Source: Isoetes taiwanensis (Eukaryota; Streptophyta; Lycopodiopsida; Isoetales; Isoetaceae). Taken from it: a stretch of 64,000 bases of DNA. Positions 48,253 through 60,589 of the stretch are shown in pieces. The position numbers and the translations under genes were made by a program. The notes under the pieces were generated by a model. That model did not search any database, was not told the DNA's origin, and saw nothing but the letters and a program-made list of their open reading frames with translations. The stretch covers positions 1,922,754 through 1,986,753 of the forward strand of contig JAJEKV010000051.1 of NCBI GenBank assembly GCA_021234155.1. The letters run 5' to 3'. The first letter of the stretch is position 1. The number at the start of each line of letters is the position of its first letter.

Positions 48253-49687
48253 TGTAACACCCCCCGGAAGGCGCCACCCCGCTTGCCATCAACAGATGGT
48301 AGCCAAAATGTGCTCCCGGTGTGCCGAGCAAGGACACCTCGTCGACTCCCACTCTGTAATCGAGAATCACAACCAAATCGTCAGTAACCAAACATCAAAC
48401 CAGCAATCTCAAACATGGCAACCCACAAGCCTAAGAGTGCGCAATAACGATAGAAATGAGACTAACAAAGAGACCTAGCAAAATAAGGGCTCGGTTAGTC
48501 CCAGTGGGCAGTCACAGGTTCTAGGCTCTCTAAGATAACAGCAGACAGAGTATATGGCAACATGAAACGGCTCGGCCCATTGTTAGGAAGGTCTCGGGTC
48601 CACATCCAGCCGCCCCTTCTGCAGACACTTTCAGATAGGGTCTAGAACACAATGCTGAAGCAGCCCCAGTATTGGGTACTTCCCTGAACACCCGAAACCC
48701 CAGAGTGTCCAGGTTCACCAGTGCAGAGCCCATAATGCACTCGAAAGGCCGATCAGTACTATGCTAGAAGAGCTGCGGTGAGATTACCCAATTGGGGCAA
48801 TCCCCTCTGGCGACTAAAAGCCTATACCCGAGAGCAGATGCAATATTTGCTATGCTACTCGTCAAGACGTCCCCTACCACCCCGTTGGGCAGTGATACAC
48901 AACTCATGGCCGGTCTAGGGCTCTCTTCCACCTATCCCATCTCTGCTCCAGAGATAGGCGGGTAGGATCTCCCCAAAGCCACGCCCCACAAGGCTAGCAT
49001 AAGTATGCATAGACCATCTCATGAAACCTCCAGCACCATGCTAAGACCACAGGACCCACCCTGGTCTGCAGGCCGAAAGGATCTATCTACTTCTAGGGTT
49101 CTAGTGATCACAGAGCATTCAGCTTACTTAATCACCACTGCCATTTCAAACGAATGTACTTAATCATAAATGCACAGAAGATCTGAAATAAGCTAAGCTT
49201 GCTATTCTTAGCCTACTGTAACAGAAATCATGGCAGGCGTTCATCTACTATAACAACTGAAATGAAATGTACTTTCACTCATAAATTGAAGTAGCTACCA
49301 TTAATCTATAGTGTGGAGATAGGCTCTCAAAAGCTATCAATCACAAAGACAGTCATGCAATCAACAGAAATGACAGGGAACCAACCTTGCACGCTCTCCG
49401 AGCTGCTTTGCCCTCTGACTTTGCTATCATCTACGCTCTCAAGAGCTGCAAGCTCCAACAATATGGTTTGCTCTATCAACTCTATGCTCTCTGCTAAAAT
49501 GCCTAAATTGCTAAGGATGACATTCTAATGGTTGTACCTTGCAAGCGCCTTAGCAGCACCTCCAACTCACGCATCCAAGCTCCAATTCGACAGCAAGCGC
49601 CTAGGCAATGACCAGCTCTGCGAACCCGACGTTCTGAGTGCTGGAGCACCGCATTTGAAGCTCTCTAGCCTAACTTAGCAACTAACC
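48253..49687 (-). repeat. 5' LTR of the gypsy element (outer limit uncertain)
   Basis: The inner edge is clear: minus strand ...GGGTGTTACA directly before the PBS. The outer edge should be a TG dinucleotide near 49680. I could not fix it because no second LTR is available and CACTA-like sequence begins at about 49688. Confidence 0.65.
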
Positions 49688-50400
49688 ACTACCATAAACC
49701 ACTGAAAAACCACTATAGATGTGGTTTTTAATGCTAAAAATTTCATTCCTAATAAAAACCACGTAGCATAGTGGTTTTCATAACTAGTACGTGGTTATTC
49801 ATGTTGATTTTTTCTTATAGTGTGGTATATTAAAAACCGATAGTAGTTTACTACATGGTTTTCTAGCATTAATGCTGATCATTCATGTTGGTTTCTAAGA
49901 TAGCATGGTTTATTAAATCGACATTGTTTGTAGCATGGTTTTTCAACACCACTATAAGTACGGCAATGGTTATTTATGTTGGTTTCTATTATTACGTTGC
50001 TTAGAGAAGTTGAAATAATTATGATGTGGTGTTTTATACCAATTTAATTGCCATGGTGGTTATTCATGCTAGTTTTTTATTATCACAAGACTAGTTGTGG
50101 TTTTGTGGCATGGTTTTTAATACTGAGTTAATTATCATGGTAATGGCTCATAGACATTACCAAAAAAGATGTGGTTATCCATAGTGGTTACTCAAAAAGA
50201 ACCCAAAAACCAATTGCCGTAATTAACTGCTATCAAACCATTATAGATATGGTTCAGACTTTATTTAAATATCAAGCAAATGAGTAAATGTCAAAATACA
50301 AAGGCATCTTTTGTAATTTGTTATTCTTTAGTTTTTTGTAATTTGTTTTGAAAACCAGCATGCAATAGTGGTTTTCAACTCTTCTTCATTTCATATGGTT
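49688..50400 (+). repeat. CACTA-like subterminal repeat region (left)
   Basis: Starts CACTACCATAAACCACTG and contains at least a dozen variants of tggtttttaatg and aaaaaccac in both orientations. A second terminus-like TTTTTCTTATAGTG lies at 49809-49822. En/Spm (CACTA) elements have CACTA ends and arrays of short subterminal motifs. No transposase is seen. Confidence 0.4.
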
Positions 50401-51078
50401 CCCCCTCCTATCTTTTATGACAATGTGGTGGTTAAAGAAAATTTGTTGATAAACTCAGGAGAGGGAAAATCCCGATAAAGAGATATGAAATCCCCTTTTT
50501 AGGCAATTTAAAACTATTTTAATCATGTATATAATTGGGAGGGGTCGGTACCCTAGGGTTGGTTATGACCACCCCCATTGCATAGAAGGTGCACCATTAG
50601 AATCAAATAAAACATTCATTCTGGGAAGGGACTCACAAAGAACACAAAAACCGGCCGATAGAGCAGCAATATACAATGTTTGAAGAATAGAGAGGGGTAG
50701 CCGACCATAGGAACAATATCGGGCTACCCCAGAAAAAAGAAATGTGCACAGGGTAATGGCGACCACTTCTCATCGGGATAAAAAAACCACGCCCTTTCGG
50801 GTTTTCGAGGAAAACCCTAATGAGAAATGGTCGCCAGCAACCTTGAATGTGTTGCCTGGAGAACCGAATGAGATGGGTCGATGGCGAAGCCAAAAAAAGC
50901 AGGACCTCGGAAGACGGCGTAAAACCTGCAAGCAACACAAAGAACCCTAAAAAACACTCGTGAATGGTTAGAGAGAATCAAACTTGCATGGCAGTGACGA
51001 GGCAAGCTGCACAACAACAAGCCCCCAACAATAGGGGCGACAGAAACATAAAAAGAAGAACATAGCAGAAAAAGAGAG
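50401..51078. other. No recognised gene
   Basis: Unique sequence without coding support. It precedes the mini-hairpin array and is of similar purine-rich composition. Confidence 0.4.
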
Positions 51079-51293
51079 AGCATCACCCAATAGGGTGGAG
51101 AAAAGCATCACCGAACGGGTGGAGAACATGTAACAAGAAATATGCGTCACCCTCGAGGTGGAAATAAACAGCATCACCCGCAGGTGGAGATAGCATCACC
51201 CATAGGGTGGAGAAAAGCATTACCCAACGGGTGGAGAACAGAAATATGCATCACCCTCGAGGTGGAAAAAAATAGCATCACCCGCAGGTGGAG
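51079..51293. repeat. Mini-hairpin minisatellite (CACCC-N3/4-GGGTG units)
   Basis: Eight short hairpins of the form CACCC-loop-GGGTG, or with a 4-bp arm, arranged as two superunits of four. Loop order is aata, gaac, tcga, gca and then ata, aac, tcga, gca. Superunits start at 51079 and 51192. A ninth degenerate unit (taCCC-aa-GGTGg) lies near 51343. The spacer text (agcat before, gagaa after) is also conserved. Confidence 0.85.
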
Positions 51294-52950
51294 AATAATG
51301 TGGCATAATGCCGATGAACAAAGAAAAACATTATTATAGCAATACCCAAGGTGGACAACAACAAAGAGTGCAGGAACCGAAACATAGATGAAAAATCACC
51401 CGTTAGACGTTAGGAACTGTAAACAAACACATATAGTGATAGAAAACAACACAGAGAGGTGGAAAAAGAAAAAATAGCATCACCAACAGCCGAACTCAAA
51501 ATAACATATAAGGGCGGGTAGGGAGGGAAGCAATGGACAAGGAAATAGATGCTGATGTGAGAAGACGTCGATAACGAGCCACAAGAAGGATGAGCACATA
51601 TATAGCTGCTCGTCCCATCCCAGAATGACGATCCGAGGGCTCGGATCGATGCCATAGATGTCACATGTGGCAACTTCTAGTTATTCAATTTTGTTCTATT
51701 GTAATAGTATAGTATTTTTCTAAAACTGAGTACGCATATGAAAGTGCAAACATTGGCATGGCTCTATCATATGCCACATATTGGTTGACTATGCTTAGAT
51801 GCATCAATTCACATTTTTTATCAAGCCCATATGGAAATTTGCCTCAGGAAAGAGCAAATTTAGATGCACTAATGTAGTTAAATGATGAAGACTTCTTGCC
51901 TCATTCAATTTCTTAAACTCCATTTGTTGGTGCTTCCTTTTGCCAGAACAGATCTTTGTTTTGTTTATTCAAAGCTAATCAGCAGGATGTTGCCAACGGA
52001 TACGTCCCCATGCTTTGCTTGACAAAATATTATATAACTTAGTTTGAGGTTTGTTTTATAAACTGAGACCTTTATGGACATATTCTCTAAGTTTGCGCAT
52101 GATCTAGAGCTTTTACAAGGTTCAACCCTTGGAGTTCAGTTTTGCTATAGAACGTCTAGGTGGAAATCTATTTACATGCGAAATTGGCACTGGGATAGGA
52201 CTCTAGGAGATGCAACCAGAAAGAGAGATTCTTGACATTGTTCCTTTTGTTGTGATATCCAAGTAGTATCTTCAAAGATCTTCTGAATGAATAATCTCTT
52301 CAAACAAAAAGATCTCATATTCAACATTTTGTTTCATATGAATGTACATTTAGAGGTTGAAATGTAGAGGCGGAAATGATGTGCATATACCAACTAGACT
52401 TGAAGACAACTTTCGTAATGACATCGAGTCAACTTATGGCATATCCTTAATAGAAATTTTTAATTACAAAAATTGAAAGCTGGATGGTTAATATATCTAA
52501 TACCACCATAGAAATTGCTTCTAGGAATGCTTTATTATGGTTTTAAACAAGGGAATTTAGATTTTCGTATCACGTTTTTCATGAAATGAGCATGAATTTG
52601 GGGAACACAAATTTGGTCCAAATGTTTTCTTTCTTGATTGTTTCATTGCAACATTAGTTAATTTTTCAAGGCTTATCTAAATGCAATAATGTTAAAGGTA
52701 AATTGCCTTAGTTTATTTGTATATGTGGGTGTGCCAATATTTTTGTAATCATCTTGCTATGTTAAGCTTGGTGTTTAATGCTTTTATTTAATATTATATG
52801 ATCTTTACAACCAACACCTTGAAGAAGCAATGTATCCACACTTGGATAGGACGTCTTCTTGAGTTAACAACCACAATTACCTGCTCTATAAATTCATAAT
52901 TCCTTACTAGGGTTTCATTTCAAAATTTCTCCTCTTCCAAGTCCGAAATT
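51294..52950. other. No recognised gene
   Basis: Contains a TATA-like cacatatatagc at about 51595 and otherwise AT-rich sequence without coding support. LINE-related sequence starts at the latest at 53019. Confidence 0.4.
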
Positions 52951-53057
52951 TTATCCTCCATTCATAGAACTCCTGCAGGAAATACAAGAAGTAAAAAGAA
53001 CAAGAGAAATAAGTAATTGTGTTCTCTTTCCTTTTTAGTCTGGTTTTTGTCTTAGCC

Positions 53058-53987
53058 ATGAAGATAATTTCTTGGAATGTTAGGGGGATCAAAGGGCCAA
53101 TTAAGAGAAGAAGAATTATTTCTCAGCTCAGAATTTATAAGGCTGATATCATCCTCCTTCAAGAAACCAAATTGCCAAAATTTGAAAGCTCCAATCTCTC
53201 TGATTGGATCCACCCAGGTTCATCTTCCATCTGGATTGAGGCTTCTGGGACTAGTGGGGGATTAACTATAATATGGAAATCTCTGTCCCATGTTTCTTTT
53301 CATAACAGTCCTACTAAGTGTTGGCAGGCAGTAATCTTTACAATTAATAACTCCAATTTTGGAGTTATTAATATTTATGCTCCAACTTGTCCAAAAGAAA
53401 GGGAAACTATCTGGCCTGACATCAACTCGTGGATTTCATCTCAACCAAATATGAATTGGGTTGTCTCTGGAGACTTTAACAATACTCCAAACTGGGATAT
53501 GAAATTAGGCAACAAAATTAATATGTCCACTCTAGAGAGACTCAACTGGGACAACTTCATTTCTGATACCAGCCTGATTTATGTGCCATCCTCTACAGCA
53601 AGTTACACTTGGTCAAACAAGCAAAAAGATTCCAAAAGAGTTTTCTGTGCCCTTGATAGATTCTATGTTTCCAACACCATTGACTCTTTTTGGGATAATT
53701 GTTTTGTGACTAGTGATGAAGCCATCTCTATATCAGACCATCAACCACAGTTTCTTCATTCTAATCATTTGCTGAATCTTCCTAGAGATGGGAATATCCC
53801 GTTCAAATTTAATTGCTCTCTACTTCACAATGAGAAATTCTGTTTGGATTTCAGAAACTTCTATCAGAGATTGCAAAATTGCCACAGTCAGTCCATGAAA
53901 AATTTATATTCCAAGATCAAACAAACCAAGTCTTGGATTAAGGAATGGTCTCACACCAATTTCAAGGAGAAATCTAGGCAAAAATAG
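53058..53987 (+). pseudogene. LINE AP-endonuclease domain
   Basis: Starts MKIISWNVRGIKG (ATG 53058). APE motifs: WNVRG, LLQETKLP, GVINIYAPT, VVSGDFNNTP, SDHQP. All catalytic-site motifs are present. The domain nicks target DNA to prime reverse transcription. The frame continues through a TAG at 53985 for another 50 codons. Confidence 0.9.
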
Positions 53988-54117
53988 AGCTTGCTTGCTA
54001 AAATGAGAGACCTCAGATCTCATATGCAGAATGATCCTTATAATGTTGATCTTCACATTGGTGAGGAGATTTTGGAAAATCAAATCAAATCCATAGAAGA
54101 GGCCGAGGCCAAGAGCT

Positions 54118-55203
54118 ATGCCATTAAATGTAAAAATCAAGTACAACAAAGAAATGGACCTTGGAAGCTCCAAGTTCTTCTATAGGGCTGCCAAAAATAG
54201 AGTTCTCAATAATTCTATTATGCAAGTGCAAGCTGAAAATGGCATTACCATTGATAACCCCCCTGGGATCAAGAACTTCTTCCATGATCAGTATGCTTCT
54301 CTTTTCAATGACAAGATTAATAGCCCTGACATTACCTCAAAAAGCATTGAATTCAACTCTTTGATCAACCACATTATCCCAACTTGTCAAAACATTATGG
54401 ATGAGTCTGTTGCTGCACTCCCCTCTGAGAATGAAATTCATAATGTCCTGCTTAGTTTCAGCAAAGGGAAATCTCCAGGACCTGATGGCTTGCCCCCTGA
54501 GTTCTTCATGCAATTTTGGGATGTGCTAAAAGATGACATAGTCAACATGGTTCACGGGTTTTGGAGAGCTGAACACTTGCTCTCTTCCATTTCTGCTGGA
54601 TTTATCACACTCATTCCAAAAATTGATAAGCCTGTATCCTTTTCTGATTGGAGGCCTATTTCCCTGACCAACTCTACCTACAAATTATGTGCTAAGCTTA
54701 TAGCCAATAGAGTCAAGCCTTTTCTTCAGAATCATATTGACATTAAGCAATCTGCTTTCTTGCCTAACAGATTCATTCTTGATAATTACATTGTTGCTAT
54801 GGAAGGGTTGCATTGGAATAAGGTTTCCTCCCAGAGTTGTGTTCTACTTAAGCTTGACTTCAAAAGGGCTTTTGACTCGATCAATTGGGATTTCCTTGAG
54901 TTAGCCTTGAAGAAAATTGGTTTCAACAGCAAAATTATATCTTTAATTTTTTGTCTCAAGTCTATGGCTAACTCCTCTGTTCTCATTAATGGCTCTCCCT
55001 CAAAAATTTTCAAGCTGACCAAGGGAGTTAGGCAGGGCTGCCCTTTAGCTCCTTACCTTTTCTTAGTGGCTGCTGAAATGCTTACCAGGGCAATAGACTT
55101 TCATCAAGAATGTGGAAGCATCAAAGGCCTTTATCTTCCAGACAATAAGGGTAGCTTGATTATTTCTCAATATGCAGATGATACATTTGCATTTCTTGAA
55201 TAA
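54118..55203 (+). pseudogene. LINE reverse transcriptase domain
   Basis: FSKGKSPGPDGLPPEFF, AGFITLIPKIDKP, DWRPISLTNSTYKL, LKLDFKRAFDSINW, TKGVRQGCPLAPYLF and QYADDTFAF (catalytic YADD) follow in the usual order. A TAA directly follows at 55201, and the same frame then reads on (FLSIVDLFSAASGIYLNLNK). One base shift near 54150 separates it from the endonuclease frame. Confidence 0.92.
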
Positions 55204-55547
55204 AGCTCTGATAACATTGCCAAATTTCTTAGCATTGTTGATTTATTCTCTGCTGCCTCTGGAATATATCTGAACCTTAACAAAAGCATCATTATTGGAG
55301 ACACTGCTCAGAATTCCATTTGTGATATTAGAGTCATGAGTACCATGCAAGCCACAAAACTTCTTGGGATGCCTTTGTCTCTGAACTCCAACATCAAAGG
55401 TTTGTGGGATCCTATTTTAAAGAGAATTAGAAAAAAATTGAATATCTTTAGAAATTCTTTGTTGGCAGAACCTTAATTGCAAATTCTGTTCTGGCTGCAT
55501 CCCACATTTATTTCTCCTCGGTTTAGTAGCTCCCAAATTGATTTACA

Positions 55548-56871
55548 ATGAGCTTGAAAAGACTATTAGGAATCTGGAATGGTAACCACTCTGTTAATTG
55601 GGATTCAGTCACTCGACCTAAAAGTTATGGTGGTTTAGGCTGCAAAAATTTGTATCTTCAAGCCTGTGCTTTGGCTGGGAAGTTCATTTGGAGGACCTTA
55701 TCAGGTAATAATTCAATGGCTTCTATTTTCATTAGGCACTGGATCTCATGCTCTTATCCTGAAGGGCATCCTTCTATTAAGCATTCTCTGCCTGAGTCTG
55801 CATTTTGCACTATCCACCCTGGTATTAATACATCTCCTCTTATGCATAATATGTTCAAGGCCTGGAACTTGGTACAGAGCTGCTTTGATGAGCCAGATCT
55901 GCAGGATCTTCACATGCAATCCTCTCTTTTTTGGTCTGCTGGATTCAAAGACACTATTCTGGCTTTGAAGCATCCCAAAACTTACAAGAAATGGAGCAAC
56001 CTTGGTATTGCTAAAATCACGGATTTATTTGCAAATGGTCCTCATCACTTGGACTAATTTTAGAAGATTAATTCATGGGACTTCTAGTGATAAAGCTATC
56101 TTCCTTCATTTCAAAAACATACTTGCTAGGTGTACCAATCTGGCTGACTATGGCAGTGGCATCATTTGAAGAATTAATGGGATTAATAGCTACAAAGTCA
56201 GTAGGGTTTATGCTAGACTTAATCTCAAGAACAACCCTGTCAAAGCAAGAGTCAAGTGGTCCATATATGAAGATGACTGCAAAAATTTATTCAAGAACAC
56301 TTGGAATTCATACTGCCCCCCAAAGATCAATTATTTCATCTGGTTGATTGCCCAAAGGAGTCTTCCAAATCTTGTCTCCCTATCTAAGAGAAACACGACC
56401 ATTGTGCCTAGTTGTCAATCTAATTACTCTAAAAATGAATCTATGGATCATATCTTTCAGTGCCCAAAGCTATCTAATTTCTGGAATTGGTTCTATGTAA
56501 AATTTGGCCATTTCTTCTGTGCTAATTCTCAGGGCAACTTGCTAAACTGCATCCAAAATAATGATGCCTTTAAAAACACTCTTATGTTTACTGCACTTTG
56601 GAATATTTGGAAGTCTAGAAATAGGATTGTGCATGGTCATAAAAAATTCTCTACATTTTGGATCAAGATGTCATTTCAACCAGATCTAGAAGCCAATGGT
56701 ACAGCTCACAAGTGTAAAGTTGCAGACTCCTATGACAGAAATTGGGATCACATTGGTAAATTTATTGGTGGTTATAACATTTTTGTTTCTCATCTTCAGG
56801 TTATCAATTCTAATACCCCTTTCTCTGATTTGTTTGATAGAATATCTGGATTTTCTCAAAGGGGAGGGTAG
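55548..56871 (+). pseudogene. LINE C-terminal part with reverse-transcriptase zinc-binding domain
   Basis: 55548-56057 reads KRLLGIWNG, WDSVTRPKSYGGLGCKNLY. 56344-56871 holds the zinc-binding region (SKNESMDHIFQCPKLSNFWN) in which the first cysteine pair is degenerate. Several frameshifts lie between. Confidence 0.8.
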
Positions 56872-57732
56872 GACTAAATTCGATACCATGCTAAGCTATC
56901 ATGAAGCCAGCTTATACAGCAATAGTACAGGAGTTGCAGATTTAAGGCCTCTAGGGCCAAATGCATCACGAGATGAGATTAAATTATATGAGGTCAGAAG
57001 CAACAGTAATGAAAGATCATGGGCTAAAATCTACTGCAGAGAGGTTGTACAGATGTATTGCCTATTCAACTTCCTCTTTATGTATCACTTTTCCTTGACA
57101 GAAAGGCAGCTTAGCAGATACCGGGAGTTGTATTATTCACATAAAATGCTAGCTGATCTATATGGTACATTGCTGCTACTCATGGGAAAGGAAGATATCC
57201 ACTATCTACTCATGGAGAATGGATCAGAGTTCAATAGCTATAAGTTTGGCACAGACAAAGGTTTTTATTGGGTATATAACTCCATCTTCGATCAGATCAC
57301 TCGCCAAGATTCCTCTACTGCCTAGTCCTTCATCTACACTGCATCTTGCCAATTCCACACTTCTTTTTACATTCTGAACTTGTGCTAGTTGCTTATGCTC
57401 AATAATTTGTCTTCCTCTTGTTTAACATTTTTGCTATTGCACTTGGATGGTAATTTTACAATGCAGGTTCTTTGGACTTCATTCATGGAAATCACAGGTC
57501 TCTACAGTTACAGCTCTCTCTCAAGGGGGGCAAAGCAGTTCTGTTGGCATATTTGACACTTTTGTGACTGAATTATCTGAATTCCTTGATATTTGTTGTT
57601 GTTAAGTTATTGCAACCTTGACTATCTACTAGAGGTTTATTATATTTTGGCTGAAACTAATGTGGTAGTTCCTACTCCCATTAGTAAGACAAATGTATGG
57701 CTTTAATTACTTAATGGAAAAAACATCTCTTG

Positions 57733-57736
<4 letters not shown>
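56872..57736 (+). other. LINE 3' region with an unidentified open frame
   Basis: The frame at 56696-57325 runs past the zinc-binding region and encodes ADLRPLGPNASRDEIKLYEV and later YREVVQMYC-like residues. Plant LINEs often have an RNase H domain here, but I do not see its motifs. The rest is 3' UTR. Confidence 0.4.
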
Positions 57737-57779
<43 letters not shown>

Positions 57780-57781
<2 letters not shown>

Positions 57782-59019
57782 CTCCAAGAGTCATTGTGTG
57801 CTTTCATTACAAGGTCTTACTAAATTTCACAATAACTAATTGAGATTTAGCTAAATAAGCATATTGCAATATAGCAAGTCAAAAGAAAAGAGGGTAACTG
57901 GCATGGTTTTAAGGATATGGTCACAACACCCATCATAAGCATATGAAATATAGATCTAAGCAAGTGAAGCACCAAAATAACATTTGTAATATCCCGAGTG
58001 AACACAAACTAGTAATGCCATCTCGAACATCACAAGCAATTATTAATGCCCAGAATGCAAACTAGTAATGCCATCTCGAATATTACAAACAATTATTAAT
58101 GCCTGGCATAGCCTAGTGCACATTTGCTAACTTGTCTAAAAAAGTTTTGAAGATTGTTGTGGACATTTGTTTGGTCATCGATATTTTTCTTGGCATCAAA
58201 ATTTGGCAAAATTTTGTCTGCTTTCTCTTTTTTTTTTTTTTAAATTGGCGGATACATTATTTTCATCACATAATCATACTCGGCATGTAATATTGTAGAC
58301 AAAAGTTAGAAATTCACAGGCTCTAGGCAAATGGGTCGTTTAAAATTTGAACATTTCTGAAATTTGTGATATGGGGCTTTTTTGAAGGTCAAAAATACCT
58401 AACGTTATCTTATTTGTGGACAAACATCCAATTCTCCACATTTAGGTTTAGGTTTAGGTTTAGCCATCTAGAACAGAACGACATCGGCGGGAGTTGTTTT
58501 GTTTATGCAGAACCGAAAAAGCAGATCCTAGACTTTGATTTTTGGCGAAGCAGCAGCGATTGGCAGAGTTGCACGTAGATTGACGTAAGTGTGATGGTAT
58601 TTTGGATAAGCTCTCCGGTAGAACTTTGATTGACAGGCCTCTGGTGGATCTATTGACATTTTATTCCGGTGACGCTGTTTTGCGAATTGCGTTTTGAAAT
58701 CGACAGGTGGAATTCTTCTACTTCTATTTTAAAATGCATGATTCTGAGCTCTTTTGCAATCTATGTTGCTTGCACTGTAAGCATCGCAACCAAACTGCTC
58801 TCTTAGACTGCTTCTTTCTGCATATAGTAAGGAGTGGATTTTACAGTCTTCGATGGATACTTAACATGGTCAGTTTGTTCATTGAACTCTGTCATTTGGA
58901 TGGTCGCTGATTGCAGAGTAGAGCCAGCTTGTAATCTCCGTAGCCAATCTGCTCCAGCAGAGGTTTTTTTCTTCCTTAGATAGCAACGATTGGAGCTTCA
59001 AGGGTAATTTCTGGCAACC
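57780..59019. other. Non-coding; tandem duplication and TTTAGG tract
   Basis: 53-bp imperfect tandem duplication at 58007-58112 (actagtaatgccatctcgaa). A short TTTAGG run (nearly four copies) lies at 58440-58464. No gene is supported. Confidence 0.5.
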
Positions 59020-59706
59020 CTAGCTAGTTTTAGCCTGGAGTTCTATTATTTTGTGCATTTGTTTGCTTTTGTTCATGCTTGTATTTTGAAAGCTTTGAAA
59101 TAGCTTGTACCTGAGTCGAGGAATCAGAGAGGCTGCAGGCTGCTGAATCCCCTGAAAGATCCACAACCGCCGCCACTTCCAAATCAGCCACACCAACCAA
59201 GCCACGCACAGATGCAAGGCTTGCTGCCGCAAGAGCGGCCAAGCACCAGGATACACATGAAGCAGCAACTGCTGGCTAGTCAATCTCACCTGAAACAGAG
59301 CCCTAACCCAATCCCAGGCAGCCTGCAAGTGAGGGCATAAAACCAGACAATGCTCCACAGTCTCACGATGAAGGCCACAACAAGGGCAGAGAGGGCTCAC
59401 ACCCAGCCTAAACTGACTCACAAGGGCATTCACCCTGATACAGCGGTGCACCACCTGCCACAGAAGCACCCTAACCTTCGGTGGGGGAAGTGAGCTCCAC
59501 GTCCACGTCCAAACCGAGCGCCATCGAGAACCCGGAAGCTGCAGAGACCACTTGCCTGAAGTGGGCAGTGTATCGTGAATAGCCAGCACCTGGTAACAAG
59601 ACCGCACAAGACAAGAAGACACAACATCCGGATGAACCTTCCAAACCTGCACCACCACATCATCCTGAGGGACTATAGGTATATGTAGCGGAATACTCCC
59701 CGCCAC
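59020..59706 (-). pseudogene. LINE 3' fragment with RT zinc-binding domain
   Basis: 228 codons: SVWTWTWSSLPPPKVRVLLW, VVHRCIRVNALVSQF, CPCCGLHRETVEHCLVLCPH, WLVWLIWKWRRLWIFQG. This is the zf-RVT domain found at the C-terminus of plant LINE and related RT proteins. No RT core is adjacent, so it is a short 3' fragment, as expected for 5'-truncated LINE insertions. GC-rich, unlike the 53-57 kb LINE, hence a different family. Confidence 0.85.
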
Positions 59707-60589
59707 TTGATGTAAAGCCTCTTTTCTCTTGCAAATATATCCACATTGTGCCTCTTGTCTCTTGCAAATATTTCCACATTATAAATAGATTTGAGCCTTT
59801 GTAATTTTATATTCTGTTTCTATAGAGTTTTGCAGGTGACAAGTTGTAAGAGATTTGGATATCATGGTAAAAATGGTTTCTATAGATGTTACTTATCATG
59901 CGGGTTTCTATATAATCTGGTCATTGCATGGAAAACTGAAGATTTATTTCTTATCTGCCATTTATTATGTGGTTATTAGAGTCTTTTGCTCATAAATTTA
60001 TGCAGGGTTTACACAGAGTATTTAGATTCAGCCCTGCTGCTGCCTTCGAGCATATATCGACCTCATCTGCTGCATAGAGATTTTAAGAGATACAGTCCTT
60101 ACTCATGTGAAATTCCATTCCATATATTGCATTAGAGATCTTTGCAAAAATCAGTTATAGGCTTCCAAGATGGGTTATAGCCAGAGTTTTGGCTCAATCT
60201 TCATTACTTTCTTACTCATGTTCTAGTTGTGTTGTTTTTGTTTTAACTAGATTTGTGCTATTCTGGATATTATATTGGGCAAAACTTGTTGCCACTTTCT
60301 TACAGTTCAATTGCTGCTGTAAATTTATCTGGTTTTCAATTTTTAAATATGACATGCTGTTTTCTTGCTCTTCAAAGTTAATAATAGCAATGTTTTGTAT
60401 TTCTTTTTTGATGTAAAGCCATGGGTAGACTCCTCCACCAAGTGTTCATATTGTGTCGTGTTGCTATATCCTGGCGTATGGCTGATCCGAGGTTCAATTC
60501 CTCGGCCCCAAACTGCAAAATTTGATGTATTGCTTTGATGTATGTGAATTGCAATATGCATGCCCTGTTAGATGCTGAATGGGAAAGTG
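59707..60589. other. Non-coding; tRNA-like T-arm
   Basis: A T-arm with B-box, CCGAG-GTTCAATTC-CTCGG, lies at about 60490-60508 on the plus strand. No full tRNA fold was found. Possibly a SINE head. Otherwise nothing is recognised. Confidence 0.4.

Larger units (their letters stand above)
41885..49687 (-). mobile_element. Truncated Ty3/gypsy retrotransposon, Ogre-like layout
   Basis: Minus-strand order: LTR (48253 to about 49687), PBS (48239-48250), hairpin-rich leader, three ORFs of unknown function, gag, protease, and the beginning of RT, where it breaks at about 41885. An extra ORF between PBS and gag is the hallmark of Ogre/Tat-type elements. Here there are three and the PBS is of tRNA-Met type, so it is a relative at most. 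RNase H, integrase and the second LTR are not found in the window. Confidence 0.8.
53019..57779 (+). mobile_element. L1-type LINE with APE, RT and poly(A) tail
   Basis: Non-LTR retrotransposon: AP-like endonuclease, reverse transcriptase, zinc-knuckle domain, 3' region and a 43-base poly(A) at 57737-57779. ORF1 is not seen. Interrupted by an in-frame TAG (53985), a shift near 54150, a TAA (55201) and further breaks, so it is dead. No target duplication was found by eye. Confidence 0.9.

Noticed and set aside
51079-51293. CRISPR-like array
   Set aside because: Plant nuclear setting, spacers only 3-4 nt within palindromes, and duplicated loops.
56696-57325. Independent host gene at the LINE 3' end
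   Set aside because: It lies between the LINE zinc-binding region and its poly(A) tail, so it is best taken as LINE sequence.
60484-60510. tRNA gene
   Set aside because: Only the T-arm is convincing; no matching anticodon and acceptor arms were found.
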